Assembly (NCBI RefSeq): GCF_014048465.1
Contig: NZ_PDLY01000003.1
Coordinates: forward strand, 124,001 to 188,000
Length of the DNA: 64,000 nucleotides
Direction: 5' to 3'
DNA from: Bombella mellum
GTDB lineage: Bacteria > Pseudomonadota > Alphaproteobacteria > Acetobacterales > Acetobacteraceae
Within the stretch, counting starts at the first letter, position 1, and each line of letters begins with the position of its first letter. Under the pieces are notes generated by a model. It searched no databases and was not told where the DNA came from. It saw nothing but the letters and a program-made list of their open reading frames with translations. The translations under genes and the position numbers were made by a program. Positions 42,975-51,418 of this stretch are shown here, in pieces.

Positions 42975-44966
42975 ATGGTAACGCCCAGCCCTTCACTTCC
43001 CGTCCTTCCCCAGCCATCAGCCGGTGCGGGCCGTTCCCCGGTGTCCACGCCCGTGGGCAGGGGAAGCGTGCGTGCGCCAGCGGGGCGTCAGAGTTTTGCT
43101 GGTGTTCTGGCCGATCAGGAGCCTGCGGATCATGGCACGGCCGGTACGGCCGACCTGTCATCCTCCTCGGATGACGGGCAGCAGCAGTCCAGCCCGAAGG
43201 ACGCCGGGCAGACATCTGCCGATGCGGCAGGGACGGCAGGGAAGCAGACGTCTTCCCGGACGCCTCCGGCCGGTGATGACACGGCACGTCAGCCTGTCTC
43301 CGTGCCTGTCCCTGATTCCCGGACATCGCAGCAGGAACCGGCACGGACGGCTCCACAGTCTGCGCCCCGTGATGACGGGCAGGATGCGGCCACGCAGAAG
43401 ACGACCGATCAGGATGCCTCCGCTTCTCTGGAAACGCAGATGCTGTCTCTGGCCGCCTTCATGACGACGGCACAGCCGACGCAGCCTGCCGCTTCCGGCC
43501 AGTCCCTTGAGGACATGGTGGAACAGACGGCAGGAAGCCTTGTGGCGGCCGTCTCGTCAGGATCGGGGCAGACCGGTTCCATGATGGCGGAGGTGCAGAA
43601 AACCGTTGCCGCCATTCTGGAGAGTGTTCCTGATGCAGGGAAGCTGGTTGGAGAGCTGAAACAGCTCACCTCCGGCAGCATGGCTGGCACGTTGTCATCT
43701 GCGGCTGGTCAGGTGCTTCAGGCCCTGTCTTCCGGCGCAACGGCGGGAAGTGTTCCGGTGGTTTCGGACATGATGCAGGCCGCCGTCACCAGAGCAGCGC
43801 AGGCTGTCCCGTTTCATGGGCAGGGTGAGGCGACCACCCGGGAAATGGCCATTTCGTCCCTTGATGCCGGTCTGACCCGCAGGCTGGAAGCGGCTGCCGA
43901 TCTGGTGCGGCGGGACGTGCAGGCCTCCTCCGCCACACGGGCGGCTCCGCAGGGGTTGAAGGATCAGGAGGTCGCCGCCGTGAAGGTGATGGGCTTCCAG
44001 CCTGAGAGTGCCGGGTCATCCGGGGTCTCTGCCCTGAAGGGTGGGGCCGGGCCGGACGGCCATCAGGATACGGGACGGACCGGGCATGAGGGGCAGACGG
44101 ATTCCCTGTTCGGCCTCATGGTCAGGACGTCCTCCGGGCAGGCGGGCATGTCTTTTTCCGGTTCCGGCCATCAGGAGGAACAGGGTGACGGGCAGGCCAG
44201 GATGACCCGTGATGGAGTGGTTTCCGCCACGGTGGCCGATGACGGGGAGTCCGGGGCGCATGAGGCCCAGGAGGTTCCGGTCTCCTTTGCCGGGCAGCTT
44301 GCGTCCCTTTCTGAGGGAAGCAATGCGGTACAGCAGCCCGTGGCAACACAGGTTCCTGCCACGTCCCTCATGCCGCATGAGGCGAAGCAGACCGCCACGG
44401 TGGCCGGGTCGTCGCCTCTTCTCCAGACCGGAGGGGTGGCCTCCGGGATCCTGTCGGGCCGCAGTGTCGAGCAGGCGGGTACGCTGACCATGACGGTCAG
44501 GACGTCTGACGACACGTCGGTCCATGTCCAGCTTGACCGGTCAGCCGAGGGGCTGTCAGTCCTGTCCCTTCAGGGGCAGGATGATGGCACGACCGAGGCC
44601 CTCCAAAAGACGCATCATGTTCTGGCCCGCCAGCTGGATGAGGCGGGCCTGCATCCCGGTGCAATGAAGATTGATGTCCTGCCGATGGATTCAGGGCAGA
44701 TGGCCGGGGGGCAGGATCGGAACATGCCGCAGCAGCATCAGGGACAGGGGGCCTACCAGCCGTCGGGCCAGTCCTCCTTCCAGCAGGCGGGCGGTTTTTC
44801 TGCCGGTGGTGACGGCGGTGCGGGGCGGCAGGGCCATCAGGCTCGGCAGGGCGAGACCATCTCCGCTCCGTCACGGCCGGAACCGACCTTCGGGCAGGAG
44901 GAGGACAGCCCTGCCTCCACAGCCAGTCCGTCCGGCCGGGTGGGCCATCTGAACATTTCCGTCTGA
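42975..44966 (+). CDS. fliK: Hook-length control protein FliK
   Basis: A 663-residue Gln/Ser/Thr/Pro/Gly-rich protein with a C-terminal FliK domain (~500-575: LTMTVRTSDDTSVHVQLDRSAEGLSVLSLQGQDDGTTEALQKTHHVLARQLDEAGLHPGAMKIDVLP). FliK measures hook length and switches export specificity through FlhB. Longer than enteric FliK (~400), which would suit a longer hook. Position before flgD and flaF fits. Confidence 0.9.
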   Translation: MVTPSPSLPVLPQPSAGAGRSPVSTPVGRGSVRAPAGRQSFAGVLADQEPADHGTAGTADLSSSSDDGQQQSSPKDAGQTSADAAGTAGKQTSSRTPPAGDDTARQPVSVPVPDSRTSQQEPARTAPQSAPRDDGQDAATQKTTDQDASASLETQMLSLAAFMTTAQPTQPAASGQSLEDMVEQTAGSLVAAVSSGSGQTGSMMAEVQKTVAAILESVPDAGKLVGELKQLTSGSMAGTLSSAAGQVLQALSSGATAGSVPVVSDMMQAAVTRAAQAVPFHGQGEATTREMAISSLDAGLTRRLEAAADLVRRDVQASSATRAAPQGLKDQEVAAVKVMGFQPESAGSSGVSALKGGAGPDGHQDTGRTGHEGQTDSLFGLMVRTSSGQAGMSFSGSGHQEEQGDGQARMTRDGVVSATVADDGESGAHEAQEVPVSFAGQLASLSEGSNAVQQPVATQVPATSLMPHEAKQTATVAGSSPLLQTGGVASGILSGRSVEQAGTLTMTVRTSDDTSVHVQLDRSAEGLSVLSLQGQDDGTTEALQKTHHVLARQLDEAGLHPGAMKIDVLPMDSGQMAGGQDRNMPQQHQGQGAYQPSGQSSFQQAGGFSAGGDGGAGRQGHQARQGETISAPSRPEPTFGQEEDSPASTASPSGRVGHLNISV

Positions 44967-44993
44967 TTCATACATCTGAAAGAGGAGAACCTC

Positions 44994-45719
44994 GTGATCA
45001 GTTCACTTTCCACCAACAACCTTCTGGCCCTTCAGCAGGCGACGGACAGTGCGGCCCGCAGCGGGGCGTCCTCCCTGGCCAGTGCGGGGCAGACAGGCTC
45101 ATCGTCCAGCAGCACGGCAGGGGCCTTTTCCTCTATGGCCCAGAACGAAAACAACTTCCTGACCCTGCTGACGACACAGCTCCAGCATCAGGACCCCAGC
45201 AGCCCGATGAACACGCAGGACATGGCTGCACAGCTGGCGCAGTTCTCTTCCGTGGAACAGCAGGTCCAGACGAACAAGAATCTCGACACCCTCATCTCGC
45301 TGAATGAAACGTCCCAGCTGACACAGGACAAGGGGCTGGTCGGGCGTCAGGTCACCGTCTCCGGGTCCACGCTGCCCTTGCAGTCCGGCTCCGCAAGCCT
45401 GTCCTTCCAGGCCGGGGCCGGTCAGGTGGTGGGCATTTCCGTGGCCAATGCGGCCGGTCAGGTCGTCCGTCATGACGTGGTGCAGGCTGGCAGCGGCCAG
45501 ACCTCCTGGACCTGGGACGGCAAGGATGACAGCGAGACGCAGCTCAGTGACGGGGCTTACAGCGTGGCCGTGAAGGCCGTGGACAGCCGTGGCAACACGA
45601 CGGATGTTCCGTTCACCGTCAAGGGAACGGTGACAGGCATGAAGAAGGGCAGCGGCGGCATGGATGTCCTGATGGGCAGTGCGGAGGTTCCGATGTCCAG
45701 CGTTCAGGCGACCAGCTGA
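44994..45719 (+). CDS. flgD: Hook-cap protein FlgD
   Basis: A 241-residue hook scaffolding protein. The N-terminal motif NNFLTLLTTQLQHQDPSSPMNTQDMAAQLAQFSSVEQQVQTNKNL is diagnostic, followed by the FlgD Ig/Tudor domain (VGRQVTVSG... GQTSWTWDGKDDSETQLSDGAYSVAVKAVDSRGN). It caps the growing hook. The start codon is GTG (44994), set by AGAGGAG upstream. Confidence 0.95.
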   Translation: MISSLSTNNLLALQQATDSAARSGASSLASAGQTGSSSSSTAGAFSSMAQNENNFLTLLTTQLQHQDPSSPMNTQDMAAQLAQFSSVEQQVQTNKNLDTLISLNETSQLTQDKGLVGRQVTVSGSTLPLQSGSASLSFQAGAGQVVGISVANAAGQVVRHDVVQAGSGQTSWTWDGKDDSETQLSDGAYSVAVKAVDSRGNTTDVPFTVKGTVTGMKKGSGGMDVLMGSAEVPMSSVQATS

Positions 45720-45805
45720 CATCACGTCTGATGATGCATGAGTGAAGGCGGGCGGCCCCTGCATGGGGCACGTCCGTGGGAAGGCAAGGGAGGTCGTGAG
45801 GGAGC

Positions 45806-46177
45806 ATGTATCAGAACAACGCCATGAATGCCTATCGTCTGGCTGCCAGTGCGTCACTCTCCGATCGGGAGGCTGATGCGGAATGCTTCCGCCGCCTGAT
45901 CGCCACGCTGGAGAGCGTGGAACATGGTGGGGATGTCATCCGGCGCAACCAGGCCATTGCGAAGCACCAGCGTCTCTGGTCGTTGATACAGCGGGCCAAT
46001 GCGGTGGAGGCAGGCATGGTCGAGACGGAGGACCGGCTTCTTTTTGCCCGGATGGCGGATCAGGCACAGAGATATGGCATCCGGGCCATGCTGGATTCCA
46101 CGCTCAGCCTGTCTCCTCTCATAGAGACGGCCCGCAACGTGCTGGAGGGGCTGGAGGCCGGGGGAACGGCCTCCTGA
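45806..46177 (+). CDS. flaF: Flagellin biosynthesis regulator FlaF
   Basis: A 123-residue helical protein of the FlaF family (NAYRLAASASLSDREADAECFRRLIATLESV; NQAIAKHQRLWSLIQRAN). In Caulobacter FlaF is needed for flagellin secretion and acts with FlbT to couple flagellin translation to hook completion. Here it ends the fliK-flgD-flaF run; no flbT is next to it or elsewhere in the window. It is convergent with the glf gene 17 bases on, with no clear terminator between. Confidence 0.85.
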   Translation: MYQNNAMNAYRLAASASLSDREADAECFRRLIATLESVEHGGDVIRRNQAIAKHQRLWSLIQRANAVEAGMVETEDRLLFARMADQAQRYGIRAMLDSTLSLSPLIETARNVLEGLEAGGTAS

Positions 46178-46193
46178 TCCTTCCGGCCCTTTT

Positions 46194-47348
46194 TTACCGT
46201 GGGGATGTGAAAAAGACCGGGAAAGGTTTCTTCAGGGCAAGATGGTCGTCCATGATCTGGCAGGCCCTGAGGGCCTCGCTGATGGTGACGTCCATGTCCA
46301 GATAGCGGTAGGTGCCCAGCCGTCCCAGAAACGAGACCTTTTCTGTCGTCATCGCCGTGCGGATGTAACGGTCGAGCATGGCCGTTTCCGTTGCCAGCCG
46401 GATGGGATAGTAGGGAGCATCATCTGGCCCGGCCAGCCGGCTGTATTCCCGGAAGCAGACCGTCCGGTTGAAGCGTGACGCTTCCCACGGGGCGAAGTGC
46501 TTGTGTTCCGTGATGCGGGTGTAGGGAATGGCTTCGTCGCAGTAATTGATGACGGCCGTTCCCTGATGATCGCCTTCTGCGTCAATGCGTTCAAAATCCA
46601 GCGTACGGTAACCGAGGCGGCCGTGACAGAAGCGGAAGTACCGGTCCAGTGGTCCGGTATAGAGGACATGGTCCGTCTGGCCCCATGTCTGGAAGTCTTC
46701 GAAGGACGTGCCCAGATGGACGCTGATGCGGGGATGGTCGAGGATGCTGTCCGTCAGGGCCGTATAGCCGTCCACCGGGATGCCCTGATAAGGGTGGCTG
46801 AAGTAGTTGTCGTCATAATTGAAACGGACGGGAAGCCTCCTGAGGATCGAGGCCGGGAGGGCCGAGGGGGGCAGTCCCCACTGTTTGGTCGTGTAGCCCC
46901 TGAAGAACGCCTCATAGAGGGCCGGACCGATCATGTGGAGGGCCTGTTCCTCGAAATTGCGGGGTTCCGTGATGGTCTGTACCGCCTGCTGCCGGATGAA
47001 GGCACGGGCCTCTGCGGGGGACATGGTCCTGCCGAAAAACTGGTTGATGGTCAGCAGGGTGATGGGCAGCGTGTAGAGTCTGCCCTGGCTGACGGCCTTC
47101 ACACGGTTGATGTATGGGGCGAACCGTCCGAAGCGTTGCACGTACTGCCACACATGCTTCTGGGCCGTATGGAAGATGTGCGGCCCGTACTGGTGGAGCA
47201 TGATGCCCGTCCGTGGGTCCCGGACCGTATGGCAGTTGCCGCCGCTGTGGGGGCGTTCGTCCAGCACCGTGATGTCATGGCCACGGTCGGCCAGATGACG
47301 GGCCGTGACGGCCCCGCTGAATCCGGCCCCGACAATGCAGAAATGCAT
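46194..47348 (-). CDS. glf: UDP-galactopyranose mutase
   Basis: A 384-residue flavoenzyme that converts UDP-galactopyranose to UDP-galactofuranose. Visible motifs are the N-terminal FAD Rossmann motif CIVGAGFSGAVTARHLADRGHDITVLDERPHSGGNCHT, QYGPHIFHT, GYTTKQWG, IPVDGYTALTDSI and the C-terminal GRLGTYRYLDMDVTISEAL. The enzyme supplies the donor for galactofuranose-containing glycans, so it adds a precursor step to the scattered glycosyltransferase genes. It has a likely neighbour upstream, the secreted Pro-rich gene, on the same strand (12-base gap). Confidence 0.95.
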   Translation of the reverse strand: MHFCIVGAGFSGAVTARHLADRGHDITVLDERPHSGGNCHTVRDPRTGIMLHQYGPHIFHTAQKHVWQYVQRFGRFAPYINRVKAVSQGRLYTLPITLLTINQFFGRTMSPAEARAFIRQQAVQTITEPRNFEEQALHMIGPALYEAFFRGYTTKQWGLPPSALPASILRRLPVRFNYDDNYFSHPYQGIPVDGYTALTDSILDHPRISVHLGTSFEDFQTWGQTDHVLYTGPLDRYFRFCHGRLGYRTLDFERIDAEGDHQGTAVINYCDEAIPYTRITEHKHFAPWEASRFNRTVCFREYSRLAGPDDAPYYPIRLATETAMLDRYIRTAMTTEKVSFLGRLGTYRYLDMDVTISEALRACQIMDDHLALKKPFPVFFTSPR

Positions 47349-47360
47349 GATGGTCCGCTC

Positions 47361-47789
47361 TCAGGGACTGGTGCAGGTCTGGTCGATGCAGCTGCGGCTG
47401 GGTGCGGCAGGCGGATAGGCCATGCCGGGAGAGGTTGGCAGCTGCGTGGGAATGTAACCGCCCCACGGAATGAAAGGTGGTTCGTCCCATCCATTCTGCC
47501 GGGAAGGGCGTGGTGGCAGATATGATCCCCAGAGCGGCCCTGCCCAGGGGGCGGGCTGGTCATTGTGGCGGTAGCCGTCACGCTGCCATGTCTCCGCAAG
47601 GGCGGGCGGTGGTGGAGGCGGAGGGGGCAGCCGGGTGAATTCGCCTGCGGCAGGTGGGGGCGGTGGCGGTGGCTTGAGCAGATATTCACTGCCACCATAG
47701 AAACCCTGCGCCAGGGCTGTCTGTCCTGCTCCGGTGAGCAGTTCCAGAAGCATGAAGGTGATGAGGGGGAGGGGGCTGGATATGGTCAT
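47361..47789 (-). CDS. Small exported proline-rich protein, unknown
   Basis: A 142-residue predicted secreted protein. A signal peptide (MTISSPLPLITFMLLELLTGAGQTALAQ) is followed by two polyproline runs (KPPPPPPPAAG and RLPPPPPPPPA) and a Trp/Pro/Gly-rich remainder with two C-terminal cysteines (RSCIDQTCTSP). No family recognised. It might span the periplasm or bind the wall. Several upstream ATGs (47810, 47828, 47861) keep the frame open; the one at 47789 gives the best signal peptide. Confidence 0.55.
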   Translation of the reverse strand: MTISSPLPLITFMLLELLTGAGQTALAQGFYGGSEYLLKPPPPPPPAAGEFTRLPPPPPPPPALAETWQRDGYRHNDQPAPWAGPLWGSYLPPRPSRQNGWDEPPFIPWGGYIPTQLPTSPGMAYPPAAPSRSCIDQTCTSP

Positions 47790-48072
47790 GTTGCGGTTCC
47801 CTGACTGCATGGCCTTCGTGCTGGCCATTATCCTGTCATGGTGGGTCATGATATAGATCAAGTATTACATTCGGGAAAATGAAGGGTAATTTTTTGGTTT
47901 GGACTTGATCATCTTTTTCACGGGGTGTCATGGAAAGTCATTTCCTTAATATATCTTTAATAAAAGTAATGTATATGGCCTTGTTATCTCTTCGGACCGT
48001 ATAATTCTTTGACTTGCTTTCTTGCTCTCCATAACGTGATCGCTCTATATACCCTGTTCATGGTGGCGTGAT
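47790..48072. other. AT-rich intergenic island
   Basis: No gene seen. Much more AT-rich than its surroundings, with T-A steps and short A/T tracts, as before other flagellar operons. It holds a candidate promoter at 48009-48037. Confidence 0.5.
48009..48037 (+). promoter_or_regulatory. Candidate sigma-70-type promoter
   Basis: TTGACT, 17 bases, then TAACGT: a fair -35/-10 pair, 36 bases before the first ATG of the small ORF at 48073. Not tested by any other evidence. Confidence 0.4.
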
Positions 48073-48381
48073 ATGAGTGTGAAGGTCTGTCATGGCGAAA
48101 TTTTGGAAAAGGATTGCCTGATGCCTCGTATAGCTGGTTCTCCCTGCCCTACGGACACGGAAAGGGATGTAGAGGATTTCCTTGCCGACATGCGTGAGCT
48201 TGTAGCGGGAAGCCTGACCGGCCCGACCTTCAGAAAGGGGGATGCCCCGGGGCGGCATGGCCCTGCCGTGCTGTGTTCTGCCGGATATGAGCAGGACAGG
48301 CTCATCTACCAGCGGGCCGCCGGGATGGGGCTTGGCGTGGCTGGCATGGTGGCGTCCAGCGCAGACAGACTGGTGGAATGA
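48073..48381 (+). CDS. Small hypothetical protein
   Basis: A 102-residue protein (or 86 residues from the ATG at 48121, which has the better AAGGA site). The middle is acidic (DTERDVEDFLADMRELVAG), followed by a Gly/Arg-rich stretch and an Ala/Gly-rich C-terminus (GMGLGVAGMVASSADRLVE). No family recognised. It stands alone between AT-rich gaps, with a candidate promoter before it and a terminator-like hairpin after it, which supports a real gene. Its neighbour is the MucR-type regulator. Confidence 0.5.
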   Translation: MSVKVCHGEILEKDCLMPRIAGSPCPTDTERDVEDFLADMRELVAGSLTGPTFRKGDAPGRHGPAVLCSAGYEQDRLIYQRAAGMGLGVAGMVASSADRLVE

Positions 48382-48713
48382 CCTTGCCTTTACCTTCATT
48401 ATGACAGCCATGAATTGCATCATGGACCAGACATAAGATATGCTTTTTCAGCATGTTGCAGGTGGGCCTGCCGGATTCCTGTCCGGCGGGTCTGATGTTT
48501 TTTGAAGGCCATTATCAGAAAATATGGACATAGCCATTTTTTTGGCTTTTTCCACCAGTATGGTCTTACCTGTCTGATTGATGTGTTCTGTCTGTTTGAA
48601 ATGAGGGCGTATTGACCTTATTGATGGACATGGCCTTATAAAAGGTCTTGTAGGCAAGATCGCAACAATCATTTAATGTGGCGCAAAGAACAGGTCGGAG
48701 AAGGGAGTGGGAT
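48382..48713. other. AT-rich leader of the mucR-like gene
   Basis: 332 bases without a gene. After the hairpin at 48464-48503 the sequence is AT-rich with several short direct repeats (TATGGACAT at 48524; TGGACATGGCC, then CCTTATAAAAGG near 48633-48644). The latter is a palindromic relative of the TAAGG motif. It is likely the control region of the MucR-like gene, and may be bound by MucR itself. Confidence 0.45.
48464..48503 (+). terminator. Terminator-like hairpin after the small ORF
   Basis: Arms 48467-48475 and 48482-48490 form a nine-pair stem (one wobble), which can extend by wobble pairs; a six-T run follows at 48498-48503. The gap between stem and T run is longer than ideal. Confidence 0.5.
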
Positions 48714-49424
48714 ATGACATCACAACCAGCCAGTACATTCATTGAAAAAGGGATTGGGCGTCTTCTGTCACGTTTTCAGCAGGATTTCCTGCCTTCTCAG
48801 ACATTGAGCGACATCGTGGGCCAGGCGGAGCGTCTGCGGGGCATGACGGAAACCCTGCTGGAGCTCTCACATCATTATCCTGAGCGGGCAGGTGCCGTGC
48901 TGAATGTTCTTTCCGGTCTGGCTGATGTTGGTGTTATCCATGACATGGCCAGTGCAGCTGAAGAAATAAAGGCTCTTGCCAACAAGATGAAGGCAAACCT
49001 TGTTTCCGAGAAGAAGGAAACAGGTGAGGCTTTTGCCGGATTCTCCGCTCTGGTGGGGCAGCATGGCTCCGGTGCCGTCAGCACGCTGGGGAGCAACTTC
49101 ATACAGGGCATGTCTCCGGAAGTTAAGGAAAAGCCTGGCCAGTGGATTGCCAACCGTGATGAGCCTTACTGCTCTCCGGAAGAATCCATCTTCAATGACG
49201 AGATCATCTGCCTGCATTGTGGTGGTGCTTTCAGCATGCTGAAACGACATATTGAACGTCAGCACCGTCAGAGTCCGGATGGTTACCGGGTCTACTGGGG
49301 GCTGGCACCGGATTACCCCATGGCCTGTGAAAGCTATTCGACTATGAAGAAGCTGGAGGCTTCCAGGACCGGTCTTGGTCATTATGACCGCAAGAAAAAG
49401 GGCCGTTCCCGCATCAAGGCCTGA
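48714..49424 (+). CDS. MucR/Ros-family zinc-finger regulator with N-terminal extension
   Basis: A 236-residue protein. The C-terminal ~90 residues are a MucR domain: zinc ligands Cys166, Cys169, His179, His184 (ICLHCGGAFSMLKRHIERQH), the SPDGYRVYWGLAPDYPM stretch and the basic C-terminal end (GLGHYDRKKKGRSRIK). MucR proteins bind AT-rich DNA in an H-NS-like way and control motility and exopolysaccharide genes in alphaproteobacteria. Classical MucR is ~140-150 residues; here ~145 extra residues of unknown helical type precede the finger. The ATG at 48714 follows GGAGAAGGGAGTGGG; the frame extends upstream to 48678. Confidence 0.82.
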   Translation: MTSQPASTFIEKGIGRLLSRFQQDFLPSQTLSDIVGQAERLRGMTETLLELSHHYPERAGAVLNVLSGLADVGVIHDMASAAEEIKALANKMKANLVSEKKETGEAFAGFSALVGQHGSGAVSTLGSNFIQGMSPEVKEKPGQWIANRDEPYCSPEESIFNDEIICLHCGGAFSMLKRHIERQHRQSPDGYRVYWGLAPDYPMACESYSTMKKLEASRTGLGHYDRKKKGRSRIKA

Positions 49425-49493
49425 TATCCGATCTGACCGAAAAAGCTGCATCTGCCATCGGGCGGCTGTCCGGCCCTGCGCGGGGCATCGCTC

Positions 49494-49537
49494 ATGAAAA
49501 AAGGACGCAGGAGACATCTCCTGCGTCCTTTTTTCAT
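49494..49537. terminator. Perfect bidirectional terminator between mucR-like and flgE
   Basis: Two exact 20-base arms (49494-49513, 49518-49537) around a 4-base loop. Six T lie on each strand at the stem edge, so it can stop both the forward mucR-like and the reverse flgE transcripts. Confidence 0.92.
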
Positions 49538-49554
49538 GTCTGCAGATGGAAGCC

Positions 49555-51312
49555 TTACTGTTTCATGGCGATGGTCTGCTGGAGCAGGTTGTCCGCCGTC
49601 GTGACGGTTTTCGTGTTGGCACTGTAGGCTTCCTGCGCCACGATGAGGGCGGACAGGTCACCCGTCAGGTTCGTGGTGGAGGATTCAACATAGCCGACGG
49701 CGAGGGAGCCTGTTCCGTTCTCACCGACAAGGCCAGTCTTGGGCGTGCCGGAACGGGCCGTGGCCAGATAGGCCTGCCCGTCAACAGCCTGAAGCCCGTT
49801 GACATTGTTGAAGTTCGTCAGGGCCACCTTGCCGATCAGCTGGCTGTAGCCGTTGTCGAACTGGGCCATGACGGACCCGTCACTCTCGATCTCCGCCCCC
49901 TTGTAGGTGCCGGACGTGATGCTGTCATTGGTCAGGGCCGTCGTGTCGGCTCCGGTGGAGGTGCCGGTCGTCAGGGAGGCGTTGGAGAGATCAAGGCTGT
50001 AATTTGATCCGTTGACGGTCAGGTTCGTGGAAACGGGGCTGCCCTTGCTCACGGCCTGTCCGTCAAAGCTTTTCATGCTGCCGTCCTTGTTGAAGACGAC
50101 GGAATGGACCTTGTCCGCCTGCACGGGGGATGAGGAGGAGCTGTCATACGGATCGACGGCCTGTACGGACCATGTGGGCGGAGAGGCGGCCGTCTGGGTC
50201 CATTTCACGGCAACGGGCGTGCTGGTGGCTGCACCATTCCTGTCCGTGCCGCTGACGGTCAGGGGGGAACTCATGTAGCTCTGCATGCTGTCCGTGGTCG
50301 TGCCGATCGTGGTCGGACTCATGGAGAGGCTGTTGCCGGACATGGTGAGTGGATTGGCCTGATTGGCCGCCGTCGTGTTGTTGGAGGAGACCATGGTCGT
50401 TCCGCTGGTGCCGCCGATCGTGCCCAGGGAGAGGGTCATGGTCTGTTCCTCATTGTTGGCATAGTGGGCGGTGATGGGAATTTCCGCTGCCGAGCCGGAG
50501 GTGGAGGAGCCGACCTCCTTGCCTGTCTGGAGGTCGGTGATGGATGACAGGGCACCGGAATGGTCAAAGGCGACCTGATAGCTGTTGGGAGCGATGGTGC
50601 CGTTGCCGTCGGCGTCATAGGCGGACACGTTCCAGATCAGCGGGTTGGTGTCACTCTGCTGCCACTGCACGGCAACCTTGTGCGGGTTGGAGCTGGAATC
50701 GTAGGTCGTGGTGGGGGCCGTGGTGTAGCTCTGTGGCGTATAGCTGGTGGAGTCCGTGGGCAGCTTTCCGACGGCGGCATTCAGGGTCATCGTCGTGGTG
50801 GCCGTCGGCTTGAAACCGATGTTGCTGACATTGATGGGGGTCAGCTTGTTGGTCAGCGTGCCTGTCTGGTCGGCCATGTAGCCGTCAAGGTAATAGCCGG
50901 ATGTGTTGACGAGATAGCCCTTCTTGTCCTGCTGGAAGTCACCGTTGCGGGTGTAGAACTTCTGGTCGCCGAAATTCGTCACGCCCGCATTGGCCGTCCC
51001 TGCGCCTGTCGGCTTGGAGGTCACGAACATGCCACTGCCGGAGATGTCCATGGCCAGGCCGTTGGTGCTGCTGGTGGCCGTGCCGGAATTGTCGACATGC
51101 TGGACGGTGATGGCCTGCACCGTGTTGGATTCTGCCTGGGAGGCCGAATTGCCCGTGATGTTCCCTGCGACAAAGTCGGCAAAAGAGGTCGTGTCGGCCT
51201 TGTAGCCGACCGTCTGGCTGTTGGCGATGTTGTTGCTGAGGTTGGTGAAAGCGTCTGACTGGGCGTTGATGCCGCTGACAGCCGTCGTAAGTGCATTGAA
51301 TACACCGGACAT
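49555..51312 (-). CDS. flgE: Hook protein FlgE
   Basis: A 585-residue axial protein: N-terminal ALTTAVSGINAQSDAFTNLSNNIANSQTVGYKADTTSFADFV, GMFVTS...FYTRNGDFQQDKKGYLVNTSGYYLDGY, and C-terminal GYVESSTTNLTGDLSALIVAQEAYSANTKTVTTADNLLQQ. The ~350-residue Ser/Thr-rich middle makes it longer than enteric FlgE (~400), like other alphaproteobacterial hook proteins. It is transcribed alone in reverse, ~100 bases after flhB, with its own leader containing a TAAGG motif and AAGGA before the start. It ends at a strong terminator. Confidence 0.94.
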   Translation of the reverse strand: MSGVFNALTTAVSGINAQSDAFTNLSNNIANSQTVGYKADTTSFADFVAGNITGNSASQAESNTVQAITVQHVDNSGTATSSTNGLAMDISGSGMFVTSKPTGAGTANAGVTNFGDQKFYTRNGDFQQDKKGYLVNTSGYYLDGYMADQTGTLTNKLTPINVSNIGFKPTATTTMTLNAAVGKLPTDSTSYTPQSYTTAPTTTYDSSSNPHKVAVQWQQSDTNPLIWNVSAYDADGNGTIAPNSYQVAFDHSGALSSITDLQTGKEVGSSTSGSAAEIPITAHYANNEEQTMTLSLGTIGGTSGTTMVSSNNTTAANQANPLTMSGNSLSMSPTTIGTTTDSMQSYMSSPLTVSGTDRNGAATSTPVAVKWTQTAASPPTWSVQAVDPYDSSSSSPVQADKVHSVVFNKDGSMKSFDGQAVSKGSPVSTNLTVNGSNYSLDLSNASLTTGTSTGADTTALTNDSITSGTYKGAEIESDGSVMAQFDNGYSQLIGKVALTNFNNVNGLQAVDGQAYLATARSGTPKTGLVGENGTGSLAVGYVESSTTNLTGDLSALIVAQEAYSANTKTVTTADNLLQQTIAMKQ

Positions 51313-51338
51313 GATTTTATCCTTGTCTTTAACCGTTA

Positions 51339-51350
51339 TTTAAGGCTATC
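51339..51350 (+). promoter_or_regulatory. TAAGG-centred motif upstream of flgE
   Basis: TTTAAGGCTATC, ~30 bases before the flgE start codon on the reverse strand. On that strand it is preceded by TTGATTGAGGG and followed by AATAACGG, a stretch also found before the mcp gene. Confidence 0.3.
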
Positions 51351-51418
51351 CCTCAATCAAGCCTATGAAACGCCATTTTCAAAATCAAACATAACCTGCT
51401 TTTTTCCTGAACAGGGGA

